Source of the DNA: CADCVT01 sp036389485
Lineage (GTDB): Bacteria; Actinomycetota; Thermoleophilia; Solirubrobacterales; Solirubrobacteraceae
DNA length: 43,732 bases
NCBI GenBank assembly: GCA_036389485.1
Contig: DASVPR010000010.1
Location: 1-43,732 of the forward strand
Direction of reading: 5' to 3'
A program made the translations under genes and the position numbers. The notes beneath the pieces are model-generated. The model made no database searches and was not told where the DNA came from. It was given only the letters and a program-made list of their open reading frames with translations. This document shows positions 1 through 8,434 of this stretch, piece by piece. Within the stretch, counting starts at the first letter, position 1; every line of letters begins with the position of its first letter.

Positions 1-22
1 TCTGTGAAGATCTCCCAGCTCT

Positions 23-51
23 TTGTCAAGAAGGGTGCTTGGGCTGACGGG
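23..51 (+). promoter_or_regulatory. candidate rpoD promoter
   Basis: TTGTCA (23-28) is followed after 17 bases by GACGGG (46-51). The -35 is close to TTGACA but the -10 is weak. The rest of 1-80 shows no gene end I can recognise and no strong Shine-Dalgarno sequence before the ATG at 81. The same -35/17/GACGxx layout recurs at 17048-17076. Confidence 0.3.
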
Positions 52-80
52 GCTCCACGCACGATGCGAAAGCGAATGCA

Positions 81-1181
81 ATGTCCGTAGCCGAACTGCA
101 GGAACTCGAAGAGATCAAGGGCCTCGTGACGAAGGGCCAGCTGACCGGCGTGCTCACATATGCCGAGATCGCTGGCGCGATCGCCGAGATCGATCTCGAC
201 GAGGCTGACATCGAGGAGCTGCACGGCTACCTGGAGCGCTCCGAGATCGAGCTCGTGGAGGAGATCGATCCGGCCGTCCAGGCGGCCAACGCCGTCGAGC
301 GCGCTCCCGACAAGCGCCGCGCCCGCAAGAAGGCGACGATCGACCTCAAGCCGGACATGACGACCGACTCCCTTCAGCTGTTCTTGAAGGACATCGGCAA
401 GGTCCGCCTGCTGACCGCCCAGGAGGAGGTCGACCTCGCCAAGCGCATCGAGCGCGGCGACCTCGACGCCAAGCAGAAGATGGTCGAGTCCAACCTGCGC
501 CTCGTCGTCTCGATCGCCAAGAACTACCGCAACCAGGGCCTGCCCTTCCTCGACCTGATCCAGGAGGGGACGCTCGGCCTCGTGCGCGCCGCGGAGAAGT
601 TCGACTACCGCAAGGGCTTCAAGTTCTCGACGTACGCGACCTGGTGGATCCGCCAGGCGATCGCCCGCGCGCTCGCCGACAAGGCGCGCACGATCCGCAT
701 CCCGGTCCACGTCGTCGAGAAGCTCAACAAGATCGGCCGAGCCGAGCGCAAGCTCGTCACCGAGCTGGGTCGCGAGCCCACCGTCGACGAGATCGCGGAG
801 GCCACGGGCATCGACCCGGAGGAAGTGGACTCGATCAAGCGGTCCGCTCAGGCGCCGGTCTCCCTCGAGAAGCCGGTCGGCGACGAGGAGGAGTCGGAGT
901 TCGGCCAGTTCATCGCCGACGAGCGCGCGGAGTCGCCGTACGAGCGCGCCGCCGAGATCCTCACCAAGGAGGCGCTGCGCGAGGCGCTCGAGAACCTGAG
1001 CTACCGCGAGCGCCGCGTCCTCGAGCTGCGCTACGGCCTCGGCGGCGAGCATCCGCGCACGCTGGACGAGGTCGGCCGCACGTTCAACGTGACGCGCGAG
1101 CGCATCCGCCAGATCGAGAACCAGTCGCTCAAGAAGCTGCAGTCGCTCGCGGAGGCCCAGAAGCTCCGCGACGTCGCGTAG
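81..1181 (+). CDS. rpoD: primary RNA polymerase sigma factor RpoD (SigA/HrdB type)
   Basis: 366 residues. Housekeeping sigma-70 factor that directs RNA polymerase to -10/-35 promoters. The N-terminus (about 1-60) looks like a short region 1.1, followed by a Lys/Arg-rich linker. Region 1.2 begins near DSLQLFLKDIG, and region 2 carries the near-invariant GFKFSTYATWWIRQAIARA core that melts and reads the -10. Region 3 follows, and region 4.2 ends with NVTRERIRQIENQSLKKL, retaining the R-E-R...Q residues that contact the -35. It is short for an actinobacterial principal sigma, which often exceeds 400 residues, because the acidic N-terminal part is compact. The next gene follows within a few bases and may be translationally coupled. 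A second sigma factor at 35502-36371 lacks the -35 contact residues seen here. Confidence 0.96.
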   Translation: MSVAELQELEEIKGLVTKGQLTGVLTYAEIAGAIAEIDLDEADIEELHGYLERSEIELVEEIDPAVQAANAVERAPDKRRARKKATIDLKPDMTTDSLQLFLKDIGKVRLLTAQEEVDLAKRIERGDLDAKQKMVESNLRLVVSIAKNYRNQGLPFLDLIQEGTLGLVRAAEKFDYRKGFKFSTYATWWIRQAIARALADKARTIRIPVHVVEKLNKIGRAERKLVTELGREPTVDEIAEATGIDPEEVDSIKRSAQAPVSLEKPVGDEEESEFGQFIADERAESPYERAAEILTKEALREALENLSYRERRVLELRYGLGGEHPRTLDEVGRTFNVTRERIRQIENQSLKKLQSLAEAQKLRDVA

Positions 1182-1185
1182 AGCC

Positions 1186-2109
1186 ACGCACGTCCAGGTC
1201 CTAGGCGCGGGGATCGTCGGCTGCTCTGCGGCCGCGTTCCTCGCCGAGGCCGGCGCGCGGGTGACCGTCTTCGATCGGAGCGGGATCGCGGCCGGCGCCT
1301 CGGGCCGCAACAGCGGGGTCATCCAGCATCCCTACGACCCGAAGCTCGTCCCGCTCTACGAGGACACGCTCGCGCTGCACCGCGAGGTCCTCGACCTGCC
1401 AGACCACCCGAACGGCATCCTCCTCCTGGACCCGCCGCCCGGCCTCACGCTCCCCGACGACCTCCACCCCGAGCCCCTCGACGACGCGCACGCCGTCGAG
1501 CCGCTCGTGCAGCCGGGCATCCCGGCGATCCGGATCCACACGGGCTGGATCGTCGGCCCGCGCAACGCGACCGAGGCGTGGGCGCGACGCGCGCGCGAAG
1601 CCGGCGCGACGTTCGACGGGGGACCGGACCCGCGCGCCGACGTCACGCTCGTCGCCACGGGCGCCTGGACGACGCACGTGCCCGTCAAGCCGATGTGGGG
1701 CGTGACCGCGGAGGTCGAGCTGCGGGCGGATCACGTGCTCGAGGAGGCCGGCGTCGAGGACATCTCCGCGGGCGGCGCGCTCCAGCTCTTCAGCCTCGTG
1801 GGCAACGTCCTCGGCTCGACGGTCGACCCCCAGGAGCCGGACGTCGACGCCGCCCTCCCGCTAGTGCGGGAGCATGCGCGCCGGTTCATCGGCGACGCGC
1901 GCGTCGGGGCGGGGCGGAAGTGCCCGCGGCCGCAGTCGCTCGACGGCCGCCCGATCGTGGGCCGCCTCGACCACCGGACGTTCGTGTGCACCGGCCACGG
2001 CCCGTGGGGCATCTCGACCGGGCCCGCGACGGCGCGGCACGTCGCGACGCAGATCCTCGACGGGACGCCTCCTCCGCCCGAGCTGCACCCGGCGCGGTTC
2101 GCCTCCTGA
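1186..2109 (+). CDS. FAD-dependent oxidoreductase, DAO/glycine-oxidase type
   Basis: About 307 residues if read from ACG at 1186. Predicted flavoprotein of the D-amino-acid/glycine oxidase family. The FAD dinucleotide motif GAGIVG sits at residues 7-12, followed by the ARVTVFDR strand ending in the ribose-binding acidic position, GRNSG, a second nucleotide-contact strand VTLVATGAW, and the C-terminal GRPIVGR and GHGPWGISTGPATA segments typical of DAO enzymes. Roughly 60-80 residues shorter than usual, so the substrate domain is reduced and the substrate cannot be named. The coding frame has no ATG, GTG, TTG or CTG between the in-frame stop at 1090-1092 and the GTG at 1261, yet the FAD motif lies upstream of 1261. 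ACG at 1186, seven bases after the rpoD stop codon begins, gives a natural N-terminus. A sequence error is the alternative. Confidence 0.8.
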   Translation, partial: THVQVLGAGIVGCSAAAFLAEAGARVTVFDRSGIAAGASGRNSGVIQHPYDPKLVPLYEDTLALHREVLDLPDHPNGILLLDPPPGLTLPDDLHPEPLDDAHAVEPLVQPGIPAIRIHTGWIVGPRNATEAWARRAREAGATFDGGPDPRADVTLVATGAWTTHVPVKPMWGVTAEVELRADHVLEEAGVEDISAGGALQLFSLVGNVLGSTVDPQEPDVDAALPLVREHARRFIGDARVGAGRKCPRPQSLDGRPIVGRLDHRTFVCTGHGPWGISTGPATARHVATQILDGTPPPPELHPARFAS

Positions 2110-2179
2110 CCGGGATCGATCGTCCAAGCTCCACAGCGGGACTCAGGACCGGCGCGCATCGGCCGATCACCCGGCTGCG

Positions 2180-3304
2180 ATGCTCGATATCGACGCCTGC
2201 CTCCGCCATCTCGTCCAGAGCGGCGGGTCCGATCTCCATCTCAAGGTCCCCTCGCGCCCGCTGGTCCGGCTGGACGGCGAGCTGGTCCCGGTCCCCGATT
2301 CCACGCCGCTGACGCCGCTCGAGACCGAGCAGGCCGTCTACACGATGCTCACGGACGAGGACAAGCTCCGCGAGTTCAAGGAGGAGTGCGAGGTCGACTT
2401 CGCGTACGGCCTCGACGGGACCGGGCGCTTCCGCGTCAACGCCTTCAAGCAGCGGGGCGCCGTCTCCGTCGTCTGCCGCGCGATCCCGTTCAACATCCGG
2501 ACGGTCGAGGAGCTCAACCTCCCGCCGGTGATCACCGAGCTGGCCGAGGAGGAGCGCGGGATCATCCTCGTCACGGGCACGACCGGCTCCGGCAAGTCGA
2601 CGACGCTCGCCGCGATGATCGACCACATGAACGAGACGATGCCGAAGCACATCGTCACGATCGAGGACCCGATCGAGTTCCTCCACCGCGACAAGAAGTC
2701 GATCATCAACCAGCGCGAGGTCGGCCAGGACACCCACTCGTTCAAGCGCGCGCTGCGCCGCGTCCTGCGGCAGGACCCGGACGTGATCCTCATCGGCGAG
2801 ATGCGCGACGAGGAGACGGTGCACACCGCGCTGTCCGCCGCGGAGACCGGCCACCTCGTCCTCTCGACCGTCCACACGGTCGACGCCCCCGAGACGATCA
2901 ACCGCATCATCGACTTCTTCCCGCCGCACATGCACCAGCAGGTCCGCGCGATGCTCGGCGGCACGCTGAAGGGCGTGATCTCCCAGCGCCTCGTCCGGTC
3001 CGCCGACGGCGGCCGCGTGGCGACCTGCGAGATCCTCCGCATGACCGGCCGCGTCCGCGACATGATCATCGACTCGTCGCAGACCGGCCAGCTGCCGGAG
3101 GTCATCGCCGACGGCGCCTACTACGGCATGCAGACCTTCGACCAGGCGCTCTTCGACCACGTCAAGGCCGGCCGCGTCACGGTCGAGGAGGCCAAGCGCG
3201 CGGCGACCAGCCCGCACGACTTCAAGCTCCTCCTCGCCGCCGACGGCCGCCGCGGCACGACGATGGACGACCTGGCGGACTCCCAGGCCCGCCAGGCCGC
3301 CTAG
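2180..3304 (+). CDS. pilT: PilT-type twitching/retraction ATPase
   Basis: 374 residues from ATG 2180; a longer frame upstream overlaps the oxidoreductase and is not used. Hexameric secretion-superfamily ATPase that powers type IV pilus retraction at the inner membrane. N-terminal PAS-like domain (SDLHLKV near 17-23), Walker A GTTGSGKS (133-140), Asp box IEDPIEF (161-167), Walker B DVILIGE (201-207) and His box TGHLVLSTVHT (223-233). Length matches the PilT family (about 345-380) and not the larger PilB. No pilin, pilC or pilM gene lies nearby, so the pilus partners must be elsewhere. PilT-like genes are common in Thermoleophilia without observed twitching, so the role is inferred. Its stop codon is three bases from that of the convergent transporter. 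Confidence 0.93.
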   Translation: MLDIDACLRHLVQSGGSDLHLKVPSRPLVRLDGELVPVPDSTPLTPLETEQAVYTMLTDEDKLREFKEECEVDFAYGLDGTGRFRVNAFKQRGAVSVVCRAIPFNIRTVEELNLPPVITELAEEERGIILVTGTTGSGKSTTLAAMIDHMNETMPKHIVTIEDPIEFLHRDKKSIINQREVGQDTHSFKRALRRVLRQDPDVILIGEMRDEETVHTALSAAETGHLVLSTVHTVDAPETINRIIDFFPPHMHQQVRAMLGGTLKGVISQRLVRSADGGRVATCEILRMTGRVRDMIIDSSQTGQLPEVIADGAYYGMQTFDQALFDHVKAGRVTVEEAKRAATSPHDFKLLLAADGRRGTTMDDLADSQARQAA

Positions 3305-3307
3305 CGG

Positions 3308-5272
3308 CTACGGCCTCGCGCGGGCCGGCCACCACGACGCCGGGCCCAGCTTCACGGCGAGCGCGGGCACGAGCAGCGTCCGCACGAGCAGCGCGTCGAT
3401 CAGTAGGCCGAGAGCGACGGTGAAGCCGAGCTGGAACAGCGTGTCCAGCGGCAGCACCATGAGCGCGGCGAACGTCCCGGCGAGCACGAGCCCGGCGCTG
3501 GTGATGACGGCGCCCGTCGCCGTCAGGCCGCGGAGGGCCCCCTCGACGGCGCCGTGCCGCGCGACCTCCTCGCGCGCCCGGCTCATGAGGAACAGGTTGT
3601 AGTCGACGCCGAGCGCGACGAGGAAGACGAAGGCGAACGTCGGCAGCGCGGGGCTGACGCCGTCCATGCCGAGCACGTGCTCGAACGCGAGGACGCTCAG
3701 GCCGAGGGCGCAGGCGAACGAGACGACGACGGTCGCCACGAGGTAGAGCGGCGCGACGACCGCCCGCAGCAGCGCGACGAGGATCAGCGCGATGACCGCG
3801 AGGACCGCCGGGAAGATGACGCGGCCGTCGCGCGCGAACGCCTTGTCCCCGTCGAGCTTCTCCGCGGCCGGCCCGCCGACCGGCGCGCCGGGCGCGAGCA
3901 CGCGGAGGTCCCGGACGAGGTCCTGGGTGGCGTCGGAGAGCGGCGGCGTCGCCGGCACGACCGCGATGCGGGCGAGCCGGCCGTCGCGCGACCGCGACAC
4001 CACGGACGCGTCGCGCACCGCCGGCAGCGCCGCGACCTCGCGCGCCAGCGCGGCCGCCTGCCCCTCCGCCACGATCACGTCCAGCCGGCCTCCCAGGCCC
4101 GGCGCGATGCGCTCGTCGAGGATCGACTGCCCGGCGTCCGAGTCGACGTCGGAGCGGAACCCCTCGCCGAAGGCGATGCCGGCCGGGTCCGAGAGGTTGC
4201 CCAGGGCGCCCAGGGCGAGCGCCGCGGTCGTGATGGCGGCGATCGTGCCGGGCCGGCGGCGCAGCAGGGCCGCGAGGCGCGCCCAGCGCCCCTCCTCGCG
4301 CGGGCGCGGCGCGCCGGGCCAGAACGCGCGGCGCCCGAGGCCGCCCAGCAGAGCGGGGAGCAGCGTCAGCCCGGCGAGGACCATCACCGCCGTCCCGATC
4401 GCCAGCACCGGGCCGAGCGCCGCCGTCTGGCGCTGGTCGGCGAGCAGGAGGACGAGCATCGCGGCGACGACCGTGCCGCCCGCGGCGACGATCGGCGGCG
4501 CGGTCGACCGCACGGCGCCCGCCATCGCGGCCTCGACGTCGTCGGTGGACCGCAGCCGCTCGCGGAAGCGCGCGACGAGGAGCAGGCAGTAGTCGGTGCC
4601 CGCCCCGAACATGAGCACGATCAGGACCGCGAGCGTCTGGCTGTCGACGTCGAGCACGCCGCCCTCCACGAGGAAGTACACGATCGCCGCCGTCACCGAG
4701 TACGCGAGGAAGACGACGATCAGCGGCACGAGCGGCGTCACCGGCGACCGGTAGATCGCGAGCAGCAGCAGGAGGATCAGCAGGGCGGTGGCGGTCAGCA
4801 GCTTGGCGTCGATGGACCGGAAGACGTCGACCGCGTCGGCGGTCACGCCCGCCGGGCCCGCGACGTGGGTCTCGAGGCCGGGCGGGGCGTCGTCGCGGAG
4901 CCGGTCGCGCAGGTCGTCGACGCGGTCGCGCACCGCGTCGGCCTCGGTGACCGGCAGCACGGCGAGGGCGGCGCCGGCCGACCCGTCGGAGGCGAACAGC
5001 GCGTCGCGGCCCGAGCGTTCGACGAGCGCGCGGTCCTGCGCCGTCAGCCCACCGTCGCGCGCGAAGACGAGCACGGCCGTCGTCGTGCGGCCGTCGTCGA
5101 AGCGCGCGCGCAGCGTCTCGATCGCGCGCGTCGCCCCGGCGCCGTCCGGCAGGAAGCGCTCCGGCTCGTTCGAGGCGACGTCCTGGAGCTCGGTGGAGAG
5201 GCCGCTCGCGGGGACCGCGACCAGCACCCATGCGAGCACGATCAACCACTTCCCCCGAGCCGCCCGCCGCAT
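3308..5272 (-). CDS. MMPL/RND-superfamily membrane transporter
   Basis: 654 residues. Two similar halves, each with one N-terminal membrane helix, a large extracytoplasmic loop and a cluster of about five helices, the layout of MmpL/HpnN lipid exporters that use the proton gradient. The first helix is LIVLAWVLVAVPASGL. The first cluster contains GAGTDYCLLLVARFRE and the second has ALGVDYNLFLMSRAREE; these paired (G)xDYxLFLxxRxRE motifs carry the proton-relay Asp-Tyr pairs of MmpL proteins. Smaller than mycobacterial MmpL3 because it lacks a long cytoplasmic C-terminus. Substrate unknown; lipids or drugs are both plausible. A perfect six-base dyad at 5293-5307 lies just upstream and may be an operator. 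Confidence 0.92.
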   Translation of the reverse strand: MRRAARGKWLIVLAWVLVAVPASGLSTELQDVASNEPERFLPDGAGATRAIETLRARFDDGRTTTAVLVFARDGGLTAQDRALVERSGRDALFASDGSAGAALAVLPVTEADAVRDRVDDLRDRLRDDAPPGLETHVAGPAGVTADAVDVFRSIDAKLLTATALLILLLLLAIYRSPVTPLVPLIVVFLAYSVTAAIVYFLVEGGVLDVDSQTLAVLIVLMFGAGTDYCLLLVARFRERLRSTDDVEAAMAGAVRSTAPPIVAAGGTVVAAMLVLLLADQRQTAALGPVLAIGTAVMVLAGLTLLPALLGGLGRRAFWPGAPRPREEGRWARLAALLRRRPGTIAAITTAALALGALGNLSDPAGIAFGEGFRSDVDSDAGQSILDERIAPGLGGRLDVIVAEGQAAALAREVAALPAVRDASVVSRSRDGRLARIAVVPATPPLSDATQDLVRDLRVLAPGAPVGGPAAEKLDGDKAFARDGRVIFPAVLAVIALILVALLRAVVAPLYLVATVVVSFACALGLSVLAFEHVLGMDGVSPALPTFAFVFLVALGVDYNLFLMSRAREEVARHGAVEGALRGLTATGAVITSAGLVLAGTFAALMVLPLDTLFQLGFTVALGLLIDALLVRTLLVPALAVKLGPASWWPARARP

Positions 5273-5292
5273 ACACCGACGAACGCCGTGAC

Positions 5293-5307
5293 CGCAAGAA
5301 ACTTGCG
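5293..5307. promoter_or_regulatory. inverted repeat, possible operator
   Basis: Perfect dyad CGCAAG-AAA-CTTGCG in the 98-base divergent region between the MMPL transporter and the GNAT/ThiF operon. The three-base loop is too tight for a good terminator, and the position 20 bases upstream of the transporter start suits a repressor site. No regulator gene lies next to it. Confidence 0.4.
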
Positions 5308-5370
5308 CAGCCGTCGTTGGTGCGGTCGATGCTTAGGAGTCGATCAGCAGTACCAGAGGGGGAGAGCGAG

Positions 5371-5976
5371 ATGCTCGAAGACGCGGCGCGGGAGGAGACG
5401 CGCACGGGTCGGTTCACGCGCAAGGTTCGGGTCGTCCAGATCGGGGCGGATCGGATCGAGGAGATCCGCGAGCTTTGGATGGCGCTCCACGAGCGCCACT
5501 GCTCGGTCGCGAACCCCAAGCTCGGCAGGCCTCGCTCGGCGGAGGAGTCCTGGGAGCTGCGCCGCGCGCGCTACCTGGAGTGGCTCGAGGAGCCGGGGAC
5601 GTTCGTCATCGCCGCCGAGCAGTCGGGCCGGTTCGTCGCGTACGCGGTGGTCCGCGAGCTCGGGCCGATCGACACGCCGTCGTGGTACGCGCCCGAGCGG
5701 CGCTACGAGATCGAGAGCCTCTGCGTGACTCCGGACCAGCAGGGCGCCCGCATGGGCAAGCTGCTCATCGACGCCATCAAGACCCGGGCGCGCGAGAACG
5801 GCATCAAGCAGCTGATGGGGAGCGTCATCGGGGGCAACTACGACGCGGTCCGCTTCTACGAGCGGGAGGGCGGCTTCGTGTCCTACATCACGATCCAGTA
5901 CCGGTTCGAGTCGGAGGACCCGTCGGCCGTCGTCGAGGTCCCGATCGACGACGAGACCGCCGCGGAGGTGGTCTAG
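5371..5976 (+). CDS. GNAT-family N-acetyltransferase (first of operon)
   Basis: 201 residues. Start chosen at ATG 5371 because a purine-rich GGGGGAGAG lies just upstream; an in-frame ATG at 5329 would add 14 residues without a ribosome site. The GNAT fold is clear: strand pair TFVIAAEQSGRFVAYAVV, motif A YEIESLCVTPDQQGARMGKLL with the acetyl-CoA pyrophosphate loop Q-Q-G-A-R-M-G at 123-129, and motif B NYDAVRFYEREGGF. The substrate is unknown. It is the first cistron of a four-gene unit; the ThiF-like gene starts three bases after its stop codon. A role in acylating the same small molecule or peptide activated by the ThiF-like enzyme is inference. Confidence 0.88.
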   Translation: MLEDAAREETRTGRFTRKVRVVQIGADRIEEIRELWMALHERHCSVANPKLGRPRSAEESWELRRARYLEWLEEPGTFVIAAEQSGRFVAYAVVRELGPIDTPSWYAPERRYEIESLCVTPDQQGARMGKLLIDAIKTRARENGIKQLMGSVIGGNYDAVRFYEREGGFVSYITIQYRFESEDPSAVVEVPIDDETAAEVV

Positions 5977-5979
5977 CGG

Positions 5980-6867
5980 ATGGCCGGCGCGGCGACGGAG
6001 CGACCTTTCTTCCGCGGCGAGTACGACGACGAGCTGTACTGGGCGCGGGTCCGGCGCAACCTCGGCTGGCTCGGCGAGACCGAGGAGCAGTGGCGCGCCA
6101 ACCAGGAGAAGCTGCGCGACGCGACGATCGGCATCGCCGGCGCCGGCGGGATCGGCGGCGCCGCCCTCGCGCGCCTGGTCCGGATGGGCGCCCGCCATCT
6201 GCGGATCGCGGATCCCGAGCAGTTCGAGGCCTCGAACGTGCAGCGTCAGCTCGGAGCCTCGCTCGACACGCTCGGCCGCAACAAGGCGGAGGTCACCGCC
6301 GAGCAGGCGTTCGCGCTGACCCGCGACTGCGAGATCGAGGTCTTCCCGGAAGGCGTCACCGCCGACACGGCCGAGGACTTCGTCGAGGGCTGCGACATCG
6401 TCTGCGACCAGATCGAGATCTACGAGATCGACGCCAAGTACGCGCTCCACCAGGCCTTCCGGCGCTCGAAGACCTGTCACACGGTCATCGCCGTCGCGAC
6501 GGTCGGCCACGGCGCGCTCGTCCACAAGTACCACCGCGACTCCACCCCGATCGAGGACCTCTACGAGATCCCCGAAGGCGTCCCGATGGGCCCGGAGTGG
6601 GCGATGAAGCTCGTCGAGGGGCAGGTCCCGCCCGGGCTCCTCCCCTCGTTCCCGAGCAAGGAGGCCGTCTACGAGTGGGCGGTCGACCGTCGCGAGGTGC
6701 CGATCCACGGCCCCTCGCCGGCGACGTGCGAGGGCGTCCTCGTCGACCGGATCTGCAAGGAGCTGATGGACCTGCCGGGCGCCGCGGAGATCCCCGTCCG
6801 CCCCGGCTACGCGTTCATCGACCTGTTCGCATGGCAGGCGAAGATCGTCCAGCCGGACGAGGCGTGA
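5980..6867 (+). CDS. ThiF/MoeB-like E1-type adenylyltransferase
   Basis: 295 residues. E1-like enzymes use ATP to adenylate a C-terminal carboxylate of a small protein or peptide. Visible: an N-terminal helix with RVRRNLGWL equivalent to the RYxRQ arm of MoeB/ThiF, the nucleotide loop GAGGIGG (54-60), acidic D78, NVQRQ (86-90), K102 in GRNKAE, and a Mg-site candidate D143 in VCDQIE. C250 in PSPATCEGV sits where family members often carry a functional Cys. The two CxxC zinc pairs of MoeB/ThiF are missing. No ubiquitin-like ThiS/MoaD gene is nearby, so it is not an ordinary thiamin or molybdopterin gene. It is flanked on both sides by GNAT genes and followed by a methyltransferase, with overlaps pointing to one transcript. 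MccB-like or an orphan E1 family are alternatives. Confidence 0.88.
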   Translation: MAGAATERPFFRGEYDDELYWARVRRNLGWLGETEEQWRANQEKLRDATIGIAGAGGIGGAALARLVRMGARHLRIADPEQFEASNVQRQLGASLDTLGRNKAEVTAEQAFALTRDCEIEVFPEGVTADTAEDFVEGCDIVCDQIEIYEIDAKYALHQAFRRSKTCHTVIAVATVGHGALVHKYHRDSTPIEDLYEIPEGVPMGPEWAMKLVEGQVPPGLLPSFPSKEAVYEWAVDRREVPIHGPSPATCEGVLVDRICKELMDLPGAAEIPVRPGYAFIDLFAWQAKIVQPDEA

Positions 6868-7535
6868 CCGCGGCGCCGGCGCCGCCGGCCGCCGAGCCGC
6901 TCGCCGCGCCACGGCCGGTGCGCGTGCGCCGCGCCGAGCCGGCCGACGCCGGCGCCGTCGCGCGGCTCTTCGTGCAGCTCTACCGAGCCGAGCTGCCCGC
7001 GCTGGTCGCGGGAGGCGACGCGGGCACCGCGGCGTTCCTCGAGCGCCACCTGCTGGCGCAGGGGGCGGCGCGGCTGCACGGGTTGCACGTCGCCGAGCGC
7101 GAGGGAGCGGTCGTCGCGCTGGCCGGCCTCAACAGCGCGCGCGACCCGCGCCCGCCCGTCGGTCGGCCGGACATGCTGCGCGACCTGGTCGCCTGCCTGG
7201 GGCGGAGCGGGACGGCGCGGCTCGTCGTCCCGATCGTGCGCAACGCGCTGTCGCGCGTCGCCGAGAACGATCCCGACGGCGCGTACGTCCACAGCGTCGT
7301 GGTCGACGAGGAAGCGCGCGGGACCGGCGCCGGCGCGCTTCTGGTGGGCGCCCTCGAGGCCAAGGCCGCCGCGCGCGGATGCGGCTCGACGCTCGTGCAG
7401 GTGATGGACGGCAACCCCGCGATCGGGTTCTGGCTCGCCCGCGGCTACGAGCGGGAGCTGCGGCTGCCCACCGGTCGCGTGCCCCGGCTCGTCGGGCTGG
7501 GATCGACGCTGCTGAGGAGGAGGCTCGAGCGGTGA
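6864..7535 (+). CDS. GNAT-family N-acetyltransferase (second of operon)
   Basis: 223 residues from GTG 6864, which overlaps the TGA of the ThiF-like gene (GTGA), so translation is coupled. A Pro/Ala-rich leader of about 17 residues precedes VRVRRAEPADAGAVARLF, the usual first strand and helix of a GNAT domain. Motif A is YVHSVVVDEEARGTGAGALL with the CoA loop R-G-T-G-A-G at 152-157, and the last strand has NPAIGFWLARGYE. Not closely similar to the first GNAT of the operon, so not a recent duplication. Substrate unknown. Confidence 0.88.
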   Translation: MTAAPAPPAAEPLAAPRPVRVRRAEPADAGAVARLFVQLYRAELPALVAGGDAGTAAFLERHLLAQGAARLHGLHVAEREGAVVALAGLNSARDPRPPVGRPDMLRDLVACLGRSGTARLVVPIVRNALSRVAENDPDGAYVHSVVVDEEARGTGAGALLVGALEAKAAARGCGSTLVQVMDGNPAIGFWLARGYERELRLPTGRVPRLVGLGSTLLRRRLER

Positions 7536-8434
7536 GCGGCGCCCCGACCACGCCCGACCACACCGCCGACGCGACCCCCGAGGCCTACGGCACCGCGGAG
7601 CTCGTCGCGGCGTTCCGCGCCGCGGAGCAGGCGCGCCCGGCCGACCGGCGGATCTTCGGTGACCCGTACGCCGACCTCTTCGTCACCGACAAGCGCCTCC
7701 GCGCGCTCGTGGCGCGCCCGCGCCTCTCGCGCTTCGTCGTCCGGCTCCGCGAGCGGATCACGCCGGGCATCATCGGCGAGGCGCTGCTGCGCTACCGCTA
7801 CGCGGACGAGGTCCTCCGGTTGGCCGGCCTGGGGCAGCTCGTGCTCATCGGCGCCGGCTACGACAGCACCGCGCTGCGTCTCGGCCCGGACGGCGACGTT
7901 CGCGTGTACGAGGTCGACCACCCCGGCACGCAGGCGCGCAAGCGCGCGATCCTCGAGTCCGAGTTGCCCGGGGCGCTCGAGCGCTCGACGATGGTGCCGT
8001 GCGACCTGCGGGTGGAGAAGGTCAGCGAGGCGCTCGCCCGGACCGACTTCGATCCCTCCGAGCCCGCCGTGTTCAACTGGCTCGGCGTCTGCATGTACCT
8101 CTCGCGCGACGAGGTGGAGGCCGCGATCCGCGACATGGCATCCGTCGCCGCGCCGCGCAGCCGTCTCGTCTTCGACTACATGGAGGCGTCGGTCATCGAC
8201 GGCACGACGACGTCGAAGAGCGCGAAGCGCGCGGCCGCCGACGTCGCGAAGCGGGGCGAGCCCTTCCGGTTCGGCCTGCGCCACGACGAGCCGCCGGCGT
8301 GGCTGCCGCCGCTCGGGTTCGAGGTGCGCGAGTCGATCTCCGCCGACGCGCTCATGCGGCGAAGCTTCCCCGACGGCTCCGGGCTCGCCGGCGCCGACTA
8401 CATGGGGCTCGTCGACGCCGAGCGCCGCGGCTAG
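7532..8434 (+). CDS. class I SAM-dependent methyltransferase, LCM/PPM-like (TIGR00027-type)
   Basis: 300 residues from GTG 7532, overlapping the preceding TGA (GTGA); GAGGAGG lies 10-16 bases upstream. SAM motif I is GAGYDS (107-112) followed by the acidic strand VYEVDHP. The N-terminal RRIFGDPYADLF and the PAVFNWLGVCMYLSRDEV segment are typical of the leucine-carboxyl-methyltransferase-like family common in actinobacteria, whose members often methylate carboxylates or hydroxyls of small molecules. As the last gene of the GNAT/ThiF/GNAT unit it may methylate the product of the other three; this is inference. Its TAG shares four bases (CTAG) with the stop of the convergent hydrolase. Confidence 0.9.
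   Translation: MSGAPTTPDHTADATPEAYGTAELVAAFRAAEQARPADRRIFGDPYADLFVTDKRLRALVARPRLSRFVVRLRERITPGIIGEALLRYRYADEVLRLAGLGQLVLIGAGYDSTALRLGPDGDVRVYEVDHPGTQARKRAILESELPGALERSTMVPCDLRVEKVSEALARTDFDPSEPAVFNWLGVCMYLSRDEVEAAIRDMASVAAPRSRLVFDYMEASVIDGTTTSKSAKRAAADVAKRGEPFRFGLRHDEPPAWLPPLGFEVRESISADALMRRSFPDGSGLAGADYMGLVDAERRG

Noticed and set aside
1874..2179. 102-residue N-terminal extension of the PilT frame
   Set aside because: Overlaps the conserved C-terminus of the oxidoreductase in another frame and has no family similarity; PilT starts normally at 2180.
3554..5728. 724-residue open frame on the plus strand opposite the MMPL gene
   Set aside because: Asp/Arg/Glu-rich shadow of a clearly recognised membrane transporter.
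5980..6867. Thiamin or molybdopterin biosynthesis gene (thiF/moeB)
   Set aside because: Lacks the zinc CxxC pairs and any ThiS/MoaD or pathway neighbours.
5371..7535. Microcin C-like cluster (MccB plus MccE)
   Set aside because: No short precursor peptide gene ending in Asn was found in 5273-5370 and no exporter or MccD gene is present; kept only as an analogy.
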